Shown here piece by piece: positions 53,719 through 63,836 of a stretch of DNA of 64,000 nt; the stretch's first letter is position 1, and the number at the start of each line of letters is the position of its first letter. A program made the position numbers and the translations under genes. The notes beneath the pieces are model-generated. The model was given only the letters and a program-made list of their open reading frames with translations. It searched no databases and was not told the DNA's origin. This stretch comes from a cyanobacterium endosymbiont of Rhopalodia gibberula (GTDB lineage: Bacteria > Cyanobacteriota > Cyanobacteriia > Cyanobacteriales > Microcystaceae): contig NZ_AP018341.1 in NCBI RefSeq assembly GCF_003574135.1, positions 2,579,740 to 2,643,739 on the forward strand, in the 5' to 3' direction.

Positions 53719-55254
53719 ATGTCAGATCAGCTAACTTCGATCGCTACCCATTATCACGAACGAACCAAGTACCATCCTGAAACCATTGCTACTAAAAACA
53801 AAGGACTAGATTGGTCAAAACAACCCTCGGTTTTTAAACAATATAAAGTTGGTCACTCGTACGATCTTACGACCTATTTATCAGAAAAATACTCTCAAGA
53901 TGAACTAGCCCAACAATGGCGACGTCTATCTCGTTTACTCATTTGTAGTTATGGCTTGACGGCTAAAGTTTCTACTATGGGAACTCCTTTATATTTAAGA
54001 ACTGCACCTTCAGCTGGAGGACTCTATCCTGCGGAAGTTTATATGATTTCTCGGGGAACCTCTTTGTTACCTTCAGGTTTGTATAATTACCAATCCAACA
54101 CCCACTCCCTCATTCATTTCTGGGAAAGTGATGTCTGGTCTGATTTACAAGAAGCCTGTTTTAAAAATTTAATCTTAGAAGATACCCAACTAGCTATAAT
54201 CACAACAGCAGTCTTTGAGCGGTCAGCTTGGCGATATGAAGATCGAGCTTATCGCAGAATAATGCTAGATACAGGACATTTATTAGGTAATATCGAATTA
54301 GGCTGTGCTATCAACCAATATCGTCCTCATTTGATTGGGGGATTTGTAGATCAGATGATCAGCCGCATATTATATCTTGATCCTAATCAAGAAGCTGCCA
54401 TTACAGTTATTTCCCTTCAGGATGTATCCAACGGTAATCAAATTTCCTTTAATCCTCCAAAAACAACTATTTTTCCCTCAGAGATTCACACCGATTACCC
54501 TCCTATTGATGACGGGGAATTACTTTCTTATTTCCATCAAGCAACCGAAATTAGAGACCCAGAACCGTCTCTATTTTCGATTTCAACCTCGGACCCATCT
54601 TCTTTAGAAGATAAATATAATTTTCCGTTTTGTTTGAAAGTTTCTACCGAAACATCACCTCTTGACTGGAATAACGACCTAATTGACTTAGAAAACACCA
54701 TTTTAAAACGGCGATCCACTCGTGCCTATACAGGAGAAAATCTAACCTTAGATGAACTTAAATCCCTACTAAATTTTACCTATCAATCTCAAGATTATGA
54801 AAAAACAGATTTAGATCCTAATCCTGATTATTTTGATTTGGAGTTGATCGAAACGTTTATCGCTGTTTCTGGGGTTACGAGTTTGGAAGAAGGATGTTAT
54901 TATTATGCGCCAAAAGCACAAGAATTAAGACAAATTCGCTTTAAAAACTTCCGGCAAGAACTACATTATTTATGTTTAGGGCAGAACCTAGGACGGGATG
55001 CGGGGGCCTTAGTTTTTCATACAGCCGATCTTCAAAAAGCTGTTGCTAAATATGGTGATCGCGCTTATCGTTATTTACATTTAGATGCAGGGCATCTTGG
55101 ACAAAAGCTAAACTTAGCCGCTATTTATCTAGATTTAGGGGTAAGTGGAATAGGAGGATTTTTTGACGATCAAGTCAATGAAGTCTTAGGAATTCCTCCC
55201 GAGGAAGCGGTTCTTTATATTACTACTTTAGGACGGCCACAACGGAGGAACTAA
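53719..55254 (+). CDS. SagB/ThcOx-type oxidoreductase with two nitroreductase-like domains
   Basis: A 511-residue FMN-type protein. The N-terminal half (about 55-255) has LYLRTAPSAGGLYPAEVYMI and RAYRRIMLDTGHLLGNIEL. The C-terminal half (about 325-510) has LKRRSTRAYTGENLTLDEL, DRAYRYLHLDAGHLGQKLNL and GVSGIGGFFDDQVNEVLGI. Both halves match the SagB-type McbC-like fold that oxidises azolines to azoles in some peptide clusters. No cyclodehydratase or precursor peptide is visible nearby, so a free-standing redox role is as likely. Duplicate-domain forms of this length are known in cyanobacteria. ATG start. Confidence 0.85.
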   Translation: MSDQLTSIATHYHERTKYHPETIATKNKGLDWSKQPSVFKQYKVGHSYDLTTYLSEKYSQDELAQQWRRLSRLLICSYGLTAKVSTMGTPLYLRTAPSAGGLYPAEVYMISRGTSLLPSGLYNYQSNTHSLIHFWESDVWSDLQEACFKNLILEDTQLAIITTAVFERSAWRYEDRAYRRIMLDTGHLLGNIELGCAINQYRPHLIGGFVDQMISRILYLDPNQEAAITVISLQDVSNGNQISFNPPKTTIFPSEIHTDYPPIDDGELLSYFHQATEIRDPEPSLFSISTSDPSSLEDKYNFPFCLKVSTETSPLDWNNDLIDLENTILKRRSTRAYTGENLTLDELKSLLNFTYQSQDYEKTDLDPNPDYFDLELIETFIAVSGVTSLEEGCYYYAPKAQELRQIRFKNFRQELHYLCLGQNLGRDAGALVFHTADLQKAVAKYGDRAYRYLHLDAGHLGQKLNLAAIYLDLGVSGIGGFFDDQVNEVLGIPPEEAVLYITTLGRPQRRN

Positions 55255-55801
55255 TCTTAAAAGGAAAAAGTAGACACAAGTTAGAATAATTTCTTTCTTG
55301 TCTTCCTGTCTCTACTTCAATCCTAAATTAGGGATTTAGATTACGGACAGTATATCCCCTACTGACAGGAGGGATAAAAATAATTTCATATCCATCTTTG
55401 AGTAGAAGTAAATTGATTTAAAATTAACGCAAAATTCAACTTAATCATTTTATTTATCTAACTTAAGATGTTTTTAAATTAATCTTTTCAAGACCTTTTT
55501 TATTGTTGTTTACTCGGAGAAATCACGTCTTAACTCAAAAACTCTATCGGCCTATTATTTGTTTTTAACAAAAGCTTACCTTCTTTGATGTGGCAAGCTT
55601 TTTGTTTGAGGTTATCTATTTAAAGATTCGTAAGTCTTGGATTAAAATAGACAGAAATAAAAAATATAAAATCAAATGTAAATGTCAGTTTTTCTTATAC
55701 TTGATTATATTTCTAATATGTTAGAGTTATTTTAATCATCTCTGCACTTAGCAAAACTTAACTAAAGTCAATTAACAATTTGTTATTTTGTTCAAAGGCA
55801 A

Positions 55802-55975
55802 CTCTCTGGGATTAATGATTTACTGGCTTATGGTAAAACACCGAATCGTTTAGGAATTTATTCTCAAGCAATAGTGCAGTTAGACAAGAAACAAGTCCAA
55901 GAAAGTATAGAAGAACGAAAGGCTGGGTTAAAAAGATTTATCAAGCAAGCTAAACATGAAGGTTTAGATGCATAA
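55802..55975 (+). pseudogene. C-terminal remnant of an unidentified protein
   Basis: 57 codons read INDLLAYGKTPNRLGIYSQA, IVQLDKKQVQESIEERKAGL and KRFIKQAKHEGLDA before a TAA. It is strongly protein-like but has no start and nothing matching upstream. I do not recognise the family. Confidence 0.5.
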
Positions 55976-55984
55976 GCCGATGAC

Positions 55985-56340
55985 AGTTATAGGAATAGCC
56001 GATAAATTTGTTTAATAAAAAGCTTTTCTCACTGATAAAACAGAAATGTTGATACCACAACTATGCCCAGAAGCCTGTGTATTCACGGAAAATTTACCGC
56101 TCACAAAGCCACAAAAGTTAAAGAACTGATAGAATCCACAGAAGTAGAACTCATATTTTTATCTCCTTATTCCCCTGGTTTCAACCCCATTGAAAACTGT
56201 TGGTTGAAAATCAAGAAATATTTGCAAACTCAAAAATCCCTAAATTCTAGAGGACTTAATACAAGCTATCAATAAAACAAGCGAATTGATTTAGCAACCT
56301 GTGAAAATACAATTAGTTAGTTTACCAACTATTTTCAGTG
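55985..56340 (+). mobile_element. IS630-type transposase relic (C-terminal DDE part)
   Basis: The frame includes TEMLIPQL, then HKATKVKELIESTEVELIFL and SPYSPGFNPIENCWLKIKKY. The PYSPxxNPIExxW motif with its Glu is the hallmark of the last catalytic block of IS630/Tc1-mariner transposases. The second Asp (DNAxxH) is lost in a shifted frame near 56070. About 90 residues remain. Confidence 0.85.
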
Positions 56341-57273
56341 TAATCTACTCAATTTAAAATTGTTACTAATAGCTAACATTAAGGTAGAGTTTAAGTATTT
56401 AAATTTCTTTAAACAAGATTAACTATTTTATTACTTCAACACTTCTATTTTTATCGATTAAGTAAAGACGATAAATCATCATAGATTTTTACACAACAAA
56501 GATTGTTACTTATGTAAACCAAACTAAGTTAACTTTATCTTTATAAAGAAATATTTATTATAAATTTAATAATATTAACCTATAAAATAAGCTCAATTGC
56601 TTTACTAAAATCTCTTCTTGCTTAAAAAGCAGTGACTAACACTAGTATAAATATTATCTGAAAATTAAGTGTCATTAATGAATACCTTGGATAAATTTTT
56701 TATAAACTCTCTTTAATCTTTAAATAAAAAATAAATACAATACATATTTTAATAAATTATTAATAATTAAAATTAGTAAATAATACTACCAATAAAAACA
56801 GATATTGATTAATCACCTTTTATTTATAGAAATCAAGAAAATGTGTAGATTTTTTTTAAGAAAAGTTTATAATTGCTTTTATCATCCCCCAATCTTAATT
56901 AATTTTATTTTTAATTTTTATTTTAAATGTTAGTATATTGTCAACTGTTGTTGAGATTTTACGAATAAAAAATATAAATATTTCAAAAGTTTGCATACAA
57001 CAATAGCATAAATAGTTAATGAAGCTGATTATTAGTTGAAAACTTATGGAAAGTATGTTAATTATACAATAATATAAATTACTCTTAAATAAGTTACAGA
57101 TAGTTAATTTAAATTGACCTAACTGTGAAAAACAATGTCACAGCAAATTCTTTTATTTTATCGATTATAATGCATTTGTTAATAATCGGTGATCCTTAAT
57201 TAAAAACTGTTATCATTCTACTGATGCTATTTTTTTATAGTATCAGTACTAAAAAATACGAATTAATAATAAA

Positions 57274-58164
57274 TTGAATAATATGATAGCTCAATTATAT
57301 AAAAGAAAATTTTATGAGATTGAATTAGAAAAACAATTTAAAAGCATTGTTGATTCAGTGAATAATCATGATTCATCCAAGTTATCAATGGGAGAAATAA
57401 TGCAAAAAGTTGCAAAACAATTTCTGGGAGCAACTTATAAAGCAGGTTTATTAGAAACATTTGAAAAAGAACAATTATTTATCTCCTTCAAAGAATTTGA
57501 TTGTGTTTTATTTGTGGAAACTGTTTTAGCTATTACTCGTAGTATTACTCTAAATAATAGTAGATATAAAACTTTTACTAAACATCTACAAGAACAACGT
57601 TATATTAATGGTTTTATAAATGGTTATTGTAGTCGATTACATTATTTTTCAGATTGGATCAATGATAATCAAAAGCGAGGAATTGTTAAAAATATAACGG
57701 CCGAGTTAGGGGGAATTAAATTTAATAAAAAACTTTATTTTATGAGTAAAAATAGAACCTTATATGCTAAGTTAACAACTAATAAAATTAACTATGAATG
57801 TATAGTAAAAAGGGAAAATGAAATCAACAATATTGTTTTAAAGTACATTCCCAATGATAAAGTAGAGCAAATTTATTATAAACTAAAACCGGGAGATATT
57901 ATTAGTGTTGCCACTAATATTGATGGTTTAGATGTTACCCATACAGGTTTAATTTATCAAGCTATAGAAAGAAATATCAGTTTTATTCATGCTTCTCCTG
58001 CCGGACAAGTTACCATTGCTAGAGATTTACAAAACTATGTGATAAACGTCAAAAATTCTGTTGGAATTATAGTTACTAGACCTGTTGATATTCGATTAAA
58101 CACTAAAAAAAGTGAAAATTTTCTAGTTAACTTTCTTTCTAAATTTACACCAATTTCTGGCTAA
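57274..58164 (+). CDS. DUF1460 amidase-like protein
   Basis: A 296-residue protein of the DUF1460 family, annotated as N-acetylmuramoyl-L-alanine amidase-like (NlpC/P60-related cysteine hydrolases). The likely catalytic Cys77 lies in FDCVLFVETVLAITRS. Histidines occur in DVTHTGLIYQA and FIHASPAGQV. The family-specific FINGYCSRLHYFSDWI is present. No signal peptide is seen with either the TTG at 57274 or the ATG at 57283. Codon use is extremely AT-rich (many AAA, AAT, ATA), like the flanking desert, so it may be drifting although the frame is still open. A role in peptidoglycan peptide turnover is inferred from the family. Confidence 0.82.
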   Translation: MNNMIAQLYKRKFYEIELEKQFKSIVDSVNNHDSSKLSMGEIMQKVAKQFLGATYKAGLLETFEKEQLFISFKEFDCVLFVETVLAITRSITLNNSRYKTFTKHLQEQRYINGFINGYCSRLHYFSDWINDNQKRGIVKNITAELGGIKFNKKLYFMSKNRTLYAKLTTNKINYECIVKRENEINNIVLKYIPNDKVEQIYYKLKPGDIISVATNIDGLDVTHTGLIYQAIERNISFIHASPAGQVTIARDLQNYVINVKNSVGIIVTRPVDIRLNTKKSENFLVNFLSKFTPISG

Positions 58165-59801
58165 CATAGCTTACTCAATCTTTTCAGACTTAAAGTTACC
58201 ATTACAAAATACAATCCTTTCCCTTTCTAGCTAAGCAATTACAACCAAAAATTATTACCAATGGGTTGATGTTTATTATGATAATAATCACTTTTATTTT
58301 ATTTTTTCTACCCTTCTTATAATTAAGTTAACAATTCACCAGATACAAGAATGATAAAAGTTGAGTTGAAGTTGTTATTATTGTCAATATAATTATTAAC
58401 TTTATCTTAAAAGATTTAAAATTTATTATCTCAGTTAATATCAGGGTTGTTTCAATTATTTTATTCATGACAGTTGAGTATAAGCAGTCCCTAAGAACAT
58501 TAAAGCGATAATAGAAAAAAGATTTTCGTTTTAATGTATTAAAATTTATTTTTTAGTAAAAAATTTATTGTTGCTGACATGTAATGTAATATAACAAATA
58601 TTTTATGACAATAAAGAGTCAATCATATTAATGATAACTTTTTTAAAATATCTGTGATTATTTTTTAATAAAAAAAGAATAAGTAGTTCGCTTTGCAAGA
58701 TTTCTAGGTAATTAAAAATTAATTTTTAATTAGATTTTGAAGTCAAAAAATATAGTAATAATAATAATTTTTGAGGTTATTAGCTACTATTTAATTAGAC
58801 TCAGTCTAGAAGAGCCTAAATTCTTAACTAAGATACTCAATTGTTCATATTAGATTTTAATTTACTTCAGTTAACAGTTTTAAGTTTTAGATATTTTCTG
58901 TTTTAGAGATATTTGTTATTCTTAGTTTATTTTATAATTATTGTAAACTTCTGACTGGGTCTTGAATAAAATGATGAAGGTTAAAAATTTAAGCTTGACA
59001 GAGATCTTCTCCAATTTTTGTTAATTCAAGATCACACTTCAAACTACTCAGAGTAATTTTATTTTCCACTTCTAGGAGTTGATGATTTATTTTCTAAATA
59101 GAAAATAGTAATTTAATTTAGAAAAAATTTGACTAATTTCATTCTTTTTTAAGAAGTTAGTATGACAAATTTATAAACTATCTGTATAGCAATTATAAAG
59201 TTTAAATAAACCTAACTTTTTCTAAAAATTTTATTTATTTATTCTCGTAAAGTTTATATTTTTTAACTGAGTTATTTCAATTCTTCAAGTTTTTGGTTTA
59301 ACTATCTCTTAAAGATTTCTTATGGCTCAGGTTCCCTAGATTTTAATCTTGTTGCTAAAAACATAGTAATCATCACTGAACTAGAAATTATTAGAAAAGG
59401 AAACCCAATAACTAAAGTAATTATACTGGTATAAGAAAATAATTAGGTAATAAAGAAGATTAGTTATTTTAACTATAGAATACTTATTTAAATTTCTTAA
59501 ATATTAAAACTCTAACTGTAGGTTAGATATTAAAATTATGATGTTTTAAATTTTTCAACAAAACCTAATTAATTTATTTGATTCACTTTTAAATAATTAG
59601 ATTAAAGCCGTTTATTCAAAAAATTAATATCAAATAAAATAAATTTTTAGCTAGAGATAAAGCCACTTTTTTGTAACTAATCTTGAGCTTCCAAAACTAG
59701 ATTATAGAAGGATATCCCTTCTTCTAGTTTATTTGAAAAATTAATAATTTGCTTAAAATTAAGTGGAAAGAACTTAGAAATAGTAACAAAAAAAGAGAAG
59801 A
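58165..59801. other. 1.6-kb gene-free region
   Basis: AT-rich, with a 24-bp perfect palindrome at 58709-58732. A minus-strand frame of about 40 codons ending at 59320 encodes one membrane segment (SIITLVIGFPFLIISSSVMI, then TRLKSREPEP) but has no start codon, so it may be a remnant of a small membrane protein. Confidence 0.55.
58709..58732. repeat. 24-bp perfect palindrome
   Basis: TAATTAAAAATT reads directly into its complement. Confidence 0.7.
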
Positions 59802-59802
59802 G

Positions 59803-59832
59803 AAAAAAAACCACACTACGATTGTAGTGCGG
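59803..59832 (-). terminator. Intrinsic terminator on the minus strand
   Basis: Read on the minus strand, CCGCACTAC pairs with GTAGTGTGG (one mismatch, AATC loop) and is followed by eight T residues. It lies about 45 bases past the stop of the small gene at 59878-60090. Confidence 0.85.
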
Positions 59833-59877
59833 GTGCTGCCTGATGCCTACTAAATTAAGTGTTAGCACCTAAAATGA

Positions 59878-60090
59878 TTAGGCTTCATCATAGGCTTCAA
59901 TGTCGAGTAGATATAGATATGGTTCAGCTAATTCTTGGCATTGAAAAGCGATCGCCCTCAGTAAATGCCAATCATTGAGGGCGTCAAATGGGTTACTATA
60001 ATCATCTTGTTCTAACCGCTTAGCTAAATCTGCGACCTCCTCTTTCGTCAACGCCGAAATGTCTGGCCGCCTTGCACTTAAAACTGTCAT
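59878..60090 (-). CDS. Small conserved cyanobacterial protein
   Basis: A 70-residue acidic soluble protein beginning MTVLSARRPDISALTKEEVA and containing RLEQDDYSNPFDALNDWHLL. I recognise it as a cyanobacterial hypothetical of unknown function. The start at 60090 is fixed by AGGAGGT five bases upstream. A longer frame from 60108 would begin before that site. Its GC content is well above the surroundings and it contains a GCGATCGC (HIP1) site at 59948. With a strong ribosome site and its own terminator it is a fully maintained gene inside 5.3 kb of decayed DNA. Confidence 0.8.
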   Translation of the reverse strand: MTVLSARRPDISALTKEEVADLAKRLEQDDYSNPFDALNDWHLLRAIAFQCQELAEPYLYLLDIEAYDEA

Positions 60091-60105
60091 TCCGCACCTC
60101 CTGAT
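60083..60105 (-). promoter_or_regulatory. Strong Shine-Dalgarno site
   Basis: On the minus strand AGGAGGT lies five bases before ATG 60090. It decides the start of the 70-residue protein and is one of the strongest ribosome sites in the window. Confidence 0.8.
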
Positions 60106-60516
60106 CAATCCGCACTCTGAATTTTATAGCAGTCGAAGTGTAGGTTAGGATAGACTCTTTGTTCTAAACTCCAACAACAAGTAGAGTTCCATCTGTGAAC
60201 TTGGTATAGGGGTCTAAATAATCCTTGACTTTAATGACTTTTGCTATGCTTTCTCTCTCATTCTACTGTGATCTGAGAAATCTTCCCATAAATTCAATTA
60301 AGAAATTTTGATATTTTGATTAAAGTCAAATCTCATTTTTTTCTCAAGGTCCTTATTTAACTAAGGTTTTAGAGGTTTATAGAGATCCATTTTTATTTAA
60401 GGCATCGGAAAATATTTTAATATTTTTTAATAATTACTGTCAGGCAATTGACACTATAGAACCAACTAAGTTTAACTTGAAAACACTAAATATTTAAGGT
60501 TGAAGGTTCGATATAA

Positions 60517-60557
60517 TTTGTGATAACAAAATTTAAATAAAATTTTGTTATCACAAA
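60517..60557. repeat. 18-bp inverted repeat
   Basis: Arms 60517-60534 and 60540-60557 (TTTGTGATAACAAAATTT and complement) flank a 5-base loop. Confidence 0.8.
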
Positions 60558-60848
60558 CAGACTTCTCAAAAGTACTTGATTATATAAATGATGTTATGGC
60601 AGATTTTGTTGACAATAAAAATATACAATACTTAGTATATTTACATAGTTTATACTGATGGTATCAAATGTTTAATTTAGTTTAACAGATAAAATTATTA
60701 ATGTTTAAAAAACTATTTATGTTATTAATTTCTGGAACAGAAAATAAATTAAAAAGATTAAATATAAACTTATAATTACTATTATTTAGTGTAGTTTTAC
60801 GACCAATAAACCTCGTTAAAATAATGAATAAACTATAAAAGATTTACC

Positions 60849-60892
60849 TTGTATAGCAACTGTTTCTTTTAAAAGAAACAGTTGCTATACAA
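60849..60892. repeat. 44-bp perfect palindrome
   Basis: TTGTATAGCAACTGTTTCTT continues TT and then reads into its exact complement with no loop. It is one of the longest in the window and has mixed base content, so chance is unlikely. Confidence 0.88.
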
Positions 60893-61837
60893 AATCTAAT
60901 CAATGTAGAAACAAAATAAATAAGTAGAAATAAGTAGTTAAGTTTACTTAAATCTAAAAAAATAGATACTAGGATACTTAAGCTCAAGATTGTTAAAGAG
61001 GTCTTAAATAATGAAATAAAGAATATAGATAAAAAGAATGAAGTAGGTAACAAAAAATAGAGATAATTCTCAAAAATATAAGTTAATCATTATAAATAGA
61101 AAAACTTCAGATATTGGAACGGTTAGCAATCGATATAATTACTGTGCTTACAAGACAAATAAGTTATTATATAGTGTTGGTATATCTAAAAAAAAAAGTA
61201 AGCGTAGAAATCATAAAAACAAGATTTTATAAATAAATGGTAAAATAGTCGTAAATATAGAAAAAAAAGGTTTTAAGTAGGCTAGTTTACTTTTTAAAAA
61301 ATCATGTAATAATGTTGTGAATTAATTGCCACAGACGTGAGTAGCCGCAAATAATATAATACTAAATTTTATTAAACGCTCATAATAAGAGGTAAAAAAT
61401 ATGGTACACCAGGGCTATAAATGATAATACGTCTATGTATTTATCAATCTATCAACAGGAAAAAACTTATGAAATTAAACTAAAAAAGTGAATAAAAAAT
61501 AGCTAGATTTAGTTATAAAACATTTGAATAAAAACATAAAATTTTAAAAAAATTCTTATAATTAAGATTATAATGGCTAGTTTTTAGTAAAAAAATAAAT
61601 ATTATTTCAGTAATTATTTAAAAAATATTTGTCAACTTATTCTCTAAAATTAGAGCTATCATGGAAATGATAGACGTTAGTATATAGGCTTTTAGTTCAT
61701 GATCATAATGAAAGGGGTCTTACTAAAAGATTGAGATTTTCTCAGCGAAATTAAATAAATAATTAAACTTTAAATTATTATTTTTGGTTAAACTTCTTAT
61801 TCTCTTTTCAGAGAGTATAGTTATCGGATTTAATCCT

Positions 61838-61869
61838 ATCTGATGAAACAATTTAATGTTTCATCAGAT
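61838..61869. repeat. 13-bp inverted repeat
   Basis: Arms ATCTGATGAAACA (61838-61850) and its complement (61857-61869) flank ATTTAA. Confidence 0.75.
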
Positions 61870-62068
61870 GATTAGAGAAAAATCCTTAAATTATAAGCTA
61901 AAGAACTTAAAAATTTCAGTTAACAAAAATTTTTTTTCAGCATTAAATATGAGTTAATATGTTTTGTATAAAAATAAATAAAATAAAAATAGAGAACAAA
62001 AAGCTAAATTAAATCAGGTATATAAAAACTTATTAGTATTCTTCAAAAAAACCTAATAAAAAAGTAAT

Positions 62069-62106
62069 TTAAAAATCTTATTTTAGATCTAAAATAAGAT
62101 TTTTAA
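62069..62106. repeat. 38-bp perfect palindrome
   Basis: TTAAAAATCTTATTTTAGA reads directly into its complement. Confidence 0.85.
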
Positions 62107-62420
62107 TATTAAAATTAATTAACTACGCTCAAAAAAATTACTTAATTTGCCACAATTTAAATTATTTAAACCATGTTATTATCTCTTTTAAGAGAGTAAC
62201 AATTTGAAAAAAAATATTAACTACTTTTTCTTTACTTATTGTGTTTTCTTTTAATTTTACTTAATTTTTTTAAAAATTTTTTTAATTACATCAAAACTCT
62301 CTATATTGACTATTGACTAAACCATAATAATAAATTTTATAAAATTAACTCAGTTTATGTTGTTTTCAATTATATAAAAAAAGCTCATCAATTAATTATT
62401 TTAGTAATCTTTATTAAGTT

Positions 62421-62640
62421 GTACCAATAATTAATAAGACATCAATATTTTCTTGTGATAATTTTTCTGCAGAAACCGTAACTTATCTACCAACGGAAGA
62501 GTTCCCCTAAAAAAGCAATATTTTTAATCTTAAACGTAGTTAATAAATCTCCTACCTAACCTATTTTATCTCCTGATTCAATAGATTGAAGATCCACGAA
62601 TACCAAACTATAAGTTGTACTTAAGGGAATCTTTAGTAAA
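62421..62640 (-). pseudogene. Possible periplasmic binding protein relic
   Basis: Minus-strand pieces read TTYSLVFVDLQSIESGDKIG, then VGDLLTTFKIKNIAFLGELF and, in another frame, VSAEKLSQENIDVLLIIGT. The last two resemble the C-terminal lobe of iron-siderophore/B12 binding proteins (LSxExLxxxxxDVLFV). It would match the nearby importer ATPase relic. The family call is weak. Confidence 0.35.
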
Positions 62641-63149
62641 AAGTTTTTATATCACTTAATTAAGAATTTAGAGTTACTGTTAATAATTTAAGCAAATTGT
62701 TAAATAATTTATATTAAACTTTGCTAGCATTTAATTTTTGTTAAAAAAGCATAAATTTTCAACCTCTGTAACTTAGATAGAGCAGATTTAAGAGCAATAT
62801 TTTTTTATTAAAATTTTACAATCAACTAATTTCTATAACTTCAACTAATTTCGTTTTATTTAATTAATTAGATACTCTCTCTATGAGGTTAAGGTGATGA
62901 CTTTATCGTAAATATATTTTTGATATTAATTGCATAATATTAATTATTTTGAGATACTTTAAATTAAAATATAAAAAATAAACTAGATTTTTTGTAAAAA
63001 ACCTAGTTTTTATAAATTAAAGTAAATAATTAATCAGAAGTTCATAAAACTAATTTCTAGCCTAATAATAATTTTTATCATAGCAACTTTAATTCTAAAA
63101 ATATATTTTAGAATATGTAATTTTCAGACATTAATAGGACAATCTAATC

Positions 63150-63345
63150 TATGTATAGAGTTTGCATTGTTTAAGAAAAGCTAGGCAATCACTGTAATAA
63201 ACGGCTAAATTAATTTCATGTAAAAAATATAATGCAAAACGATAATTATGATTAAGTTGCAGTCACGTTGAAGTCTTTTGAGTAATTCTAATAATCGAGA
63301 CTTATAGTGGATACCCAAATAAATAGTAGATTCATCTAAATAATT
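63150..63345 (-). pseudogene. FecE/FhuC-type ABC transporter ATPase relic
   Basis: Minus strand reads YLDESTIYLGIHYKSRLLEL, then LKRLQRDCNLIIIIVLHYIF. It changes frame to INLAVYYSDCLAFLKQCKLY before stops. This follows the Walker B/D-loop/H-loop part of iron-siderophore and B12 importer ATPases (LLLDEPTTxLDIxHQ, then VVLHDxNLAARYSDR). Pro of DEPT is Ser, one frameshift and stops are present. The nucleotide-binding subunit is dead. Confidence 0.8.
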
Positions 63346-63836
63346 AGACCAGTGATTTTATGCCTATGTTAAAGATAAAATATCTATTCTTCTTTTCTTG
63401 ATAACTTAATGATAGAAGAATCACGATATTTTTTTAATTAAGTTTCCTGAATTATTTTGTTTACTATTTATCAATCTTTTGTATTCAATTTCCATTGTCA
63501 TCAAGGTTGACAGAAAGTTTATTCCAAATTAATTAATTGCGGCACTGTTAAACTAGTAAAAATTAGATTCCAATCTTTACTGAGTCCGCAAGTAAGCAAC
63601 TAATTAGTTTGAAAAAGCTCTATTTTCTGAGCCATTTGATCCTACTCAACTTAGCTATTCTCTCTCTTGAGAGTCTAATTCATGTAACCAATTACTGATT
63701 TTAATTCATAAGCTATTAGTTAAGATATCGGAGTATTAATTTGTATTATTTGAAGTGTCAGTTACCAGCGAAAACTGATAACTGAGAAGACGTTAGTCGA
63801 AGATAATGAAAGCAATCACTAGTTTTAAGTAAGTAT

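Larger units (their letters stand above)
55255..57273. other. 2-kb decayed region
   Basis: Holds a protein C-terminal remnant (55802-55975) and an IS630-type relic (55985-56340). The remaining 900 bases before the DUF1460 gene are AT-rich without recognisable fragments. Confidence 0.65.
60109..63836. other. 3.7-kb gene desert
   Basis: No intact gene. Long palindromes lie at 60517-60557, 60849-60892, 61838-61869 and 62069-62106. Eroded minus-strand pieces of an ABC importer lie at about 62421-62640 (weak) and 63150-63345 (clear). The promoter of the 70-residue protein gene must lie just right of 60109. Confidence 0.65.

Noticed and set aside
60844-61053. 69-codon minus-strand frame
   Set aside because: Arises from AT-rich DNA and runs into the 44-bp palindrome; hydrophobic by composition only.
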